From: Streptomyces sp. ITFR-16
Lineage (GTDB): Bacteria; Actinomycetota; Actinomycetes; Streptomycetales; Streptomycetaceae
DNA: 64,000 nucleotides
Direction of reading: 5' to 3'
Assembly: GCF_031844705.1 (NCBI RefSeq)
Contig: NZ_CP134609.1
Span: 2,108,001-2,172,000 of the forward strand
The notes under the pieces were generated by a model, which searched no databases, had not been told where the DNA came from, and saw nothing but the letters and a program-made list of their open reading frames with translations. This document shows, piece by piece, positions 62,631-64,000 of the stretch (its first letter is position 1; each line of letters begins with the position of its first letter). The translations under genes were made by a program, and so were the position numbers.

Positions 62631-63794
62631 TCACAGGCCGACGACGCTGTTCCACTTCTTGGCGAATTCGGTGCGCTCCTCCGACGTGATGTCACGGGCG
62701 ATCGCCAGCCGCTTGCGCATCGCGTCGTCGGGGAAGATCAGCGGGTCCTCGGCGAGCGCGGCCGTGTCCTCGTCCTTGGAGGAGGCCAGGATGTCGCGGG
62801 CGGCGGGCACCGGGCAGACGTAGTTGACCCAGGCGGCGAGTTCGGCGGCGACCTCGGGCTCGTAGTAGTAGTCGACGAGCTTCTCGGCGTTGCGCTTGTG
62901 GCGGGCGAGGTTGGGGATCATCAGCGATTCGGCCCAGAGCTCGGCACCCTCCTCGGGCACCACGAACTCGATCTCGGGGTTGTCCGCCTGGAGCTGGATG
63001 ACGTCGCCGGAGTAGGCCTGGCAGGCCAGCACATCACCGGTGGACAGGTCCTTGATGTAGTCGTTGCCCGTGAAGCGGCGGATGTGCTTGGTCTTCACCA
63101 GCTTCTCCACCTGGTCGCACATGGCATAGAAGTCGTCACCCTTCCAGCGGGTGATGTCGACGCCGTTGCCCTGCATGAGCAGGGCGAACGCCTCGTCGAG
63201 CCCGGACAGCAGGGTGACCTTGCCGCGCAGGTCGTCCGCCCACAGGTCGCTCATGTGCTTGATCTCGCGGCCGAGCTTCTTGCGGTTGTACGCGATGCCG
63301 GTGATCCCGGACTGCCACGGCACGCTGTGCCTGCGGCCCTTGTCGAAGGCGGGCGAGCGCAGCTGCGGGTCGAGGTACTTGGCCACGTTGGGCTGCTTGG
63401 CCCGGTCCATCTCCTGGACCCAGCCGAGCCGGACGAAGCGCGCGGCCATCCAGTCGCTGATGACGACGAGGTCGCGGCCGGTCTGCTGGTGGTTCATCAG
63501 CGCCGGGCTGATCTTGCCGAAGAACTCGTCGTTGTCGTTGATCTCCTCGGTGTACGTGACGGAGATCCCGGTCCGCTTGCTGAACGCGTCGAGGGTGGGC
63601 CGCTTCGACGTGTTGTCGTCGTCGGTGTCGATGTAGAGCGGCCAGTTGGCGAAGTGCAGGGTGTGGTCGCCCGCGGAGTCGTCGCGTCCGGCGCGGTCAC
63701 CGGGCTGCACATAGGCGGCGGGCACCCCGCAGCCGGCCAGCGTGACACCGGCCGCCCCCGCCCCGAGGGCGCGGAGCAGGGACCGGCGGGACAT
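62631..63794 (-). CDS. Second PotD-like polyamine-binding protein
   Basis: I take the ATG at 63794 (MSRRSLLRALGAGAAGVTLA); a GTG at 63818 is possible, and neither has a clear ribosome site. The 387-residue product has a Tat signal with SRRSLLR and lipobox LAGC. The binding domain shares TGRDLVVISDWMAARFVRLG, HIRRFTGNDYIKDL and YYYEPEVAAELAAWVNYVCP with PotD at 50634-51884, but the ligand-region residues differ. There are no adjacent permease or ATPase genes in the window. The gene ends at its own terminator, and any partner would lie upstream, past 63794, where another terminator is seen. It may therefore use the other Pot system. Confidence 0.88.
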   Translation of the reverse strand: MSRRSLLRALGAGAAGVTLAGCGVPAAYVQPGDRAGRDDSAGDHTLHFANWPLYIDTDDDNTSKRPTLDAFSKRTGISVTYTEEINDNDEFFGKISPALMNHQQTGRDLVVISDWMAARFVRLGWVQEMDRAKQPNVAKYLDPQLRSPAFDKGRRHSVPWQSGITGIAYNRKKLGREIKHMSDLWADDLRGKVTLLSGLDEAFALLMQGNGVDITRWKGDDFYAMCDQVEKLVKTKHIRRFTGNDYIKDLSTGDVLACQAYSGDVIQLQADNPEIEFVVPEEGAELWAESLMIPNLARHKRNAEKLVDYYYEPEVAAELAAWVNYVCPVPAARDILASSKDEDTAALAEDPLIFPDDAMRKRLAIARDITSEERTEFAKKWNSVVGL

Positions 63795-63924
63795 GGGGTG
63801 GTTCGGGATCGCTCGCACCCGCGCAGCATGCGCGCCGGCCGGTGCGGCGGGCAATGGACCAACCGTCCAGCCGAGGCCCCCGGCGGCGCACACCCTGTCG
63901 AGGACGGCGGGGCCGGGACACGGA

Positions 63925-63963
63925 TACGGCCCCGGGCACTCGCACAGTGCGCCCGGGGCCGTA
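63925..63963 (-). terminator. Terminator of the gene entering at the right edge
   Basis: A perfect 13-bp stem (63925-63937 with 63951-63963) extended by ACT/AGT pairs lies 22 bases past a stop codon at 63986-63988 on the minus strand. Confidence 0.8.
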
Positions 63964-63985
63964 CCTGGTACCGCTGCCGCGACGG

Positions 63986-64000
63986 TCAGCCGTCGAGGGA
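63986..64000 (-). CDS. Last codons of a minus-strand gene (3' partial)
   Basis: Reading the minus strand from the right edge, four codons (SLDG) precede a TGA at 63988-63986, and a strong terminator follows 22 bases on. This suggests the end of a gene, but only 15 bases are inside the window, so nothing can be said of its product. Confidence 0.3.
   Translation of the reverse strand, partial: SLDG

Overview
The window is high-GC, gene-dense chromosomal DNA from a Streptomyces or a very close actinomycete. The evidence is strong G/C bias at third codon positions, frequent GTG starts, 4-base start/stop overlaps, Tat-type lipoprotein signals, and a conserved core of rimP-nusA-ylxR-infB-rbfA-truB-ribF, proS, ispG-rseP-dxr and the pot/gabT genes. 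It reads as ordinary core chromosome. I see no tRNA, rRNA, insertion sequence, prophage, CRISPR array or origin.

Layout. 1-7967 (+): the 3' part of a MinD/ParA-like ATPase with a Pro/Gln-rich tail, then a five-gene peptide/nickel-type ABC importer whose binding protein has a C-terminal membrane anchor. 8010-21049 (-): XdhC-family protein, ribF, a large trypsin-fold/P-loop ATPase protein, then truB, rbfA, DUF503, infB, ylxR, nusA and rimP, i.e. the transcription/translation operon read right to left. 21227-23192 (+): lipoprotein, ferritin-like DUF4439 protein, degenerate aminoglycoside-kinase homologue. 23257-36968 (-): proS, two GNAT acetyltransferases, ispG, site-2 protease, dxr (MEP isoprenoid pathway), lipoprotein, nucleotidyltransferase, aroA, long acyl-CoA dehydrogenase, aldehyde dehydrogenase. 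37101-41242 (-): PucR regulator and a membrane TraG/FtsK-like ATPase. 41488-43803 (+): gabT and a PAP2 phosphatase.

43754-53442 (-): GH18 chitinase with a DasR-type operator on its promoter, a small conserved protein, then a putrescine locus transcribed as aldehyde dehydrogenase, potD, potA, potB, potC, FAD amine oxidase. With gabT and the aldehyde dehydrogenase near 36 kb this gives a nearly complete route from putrescine uptake through gamma-aminobutyraldehyde and GABA to succinate. 53630-57905: NADAR protein, DUF4190 membrane protein, a deaminase probably acting in the futalosine menaquinone pathway, a GDPD-type phosphodiesterase and a DUF574 methyltransferase. 57941-64000 (-): four-helix membrane protein, two tandem secreted GH87-like alpha-1,3-glucanases, a second PotD-like binding protein, and the last codons of another gene.

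The most unusual items are: the trypsin-fold/ATPase protein at 10154-13855, which lacks the serine nucleophile and has Arg in place of the P-loop Lys; a sharp codon-usage island inside ispG; a kinase homologue with all main catalytic residues changed; the stand-alone TraG-like ATPase beside GABA genes; and several well-defined operator-like inverted repeats. Many strong GC-rich terminator hairpins mark transcript ends.
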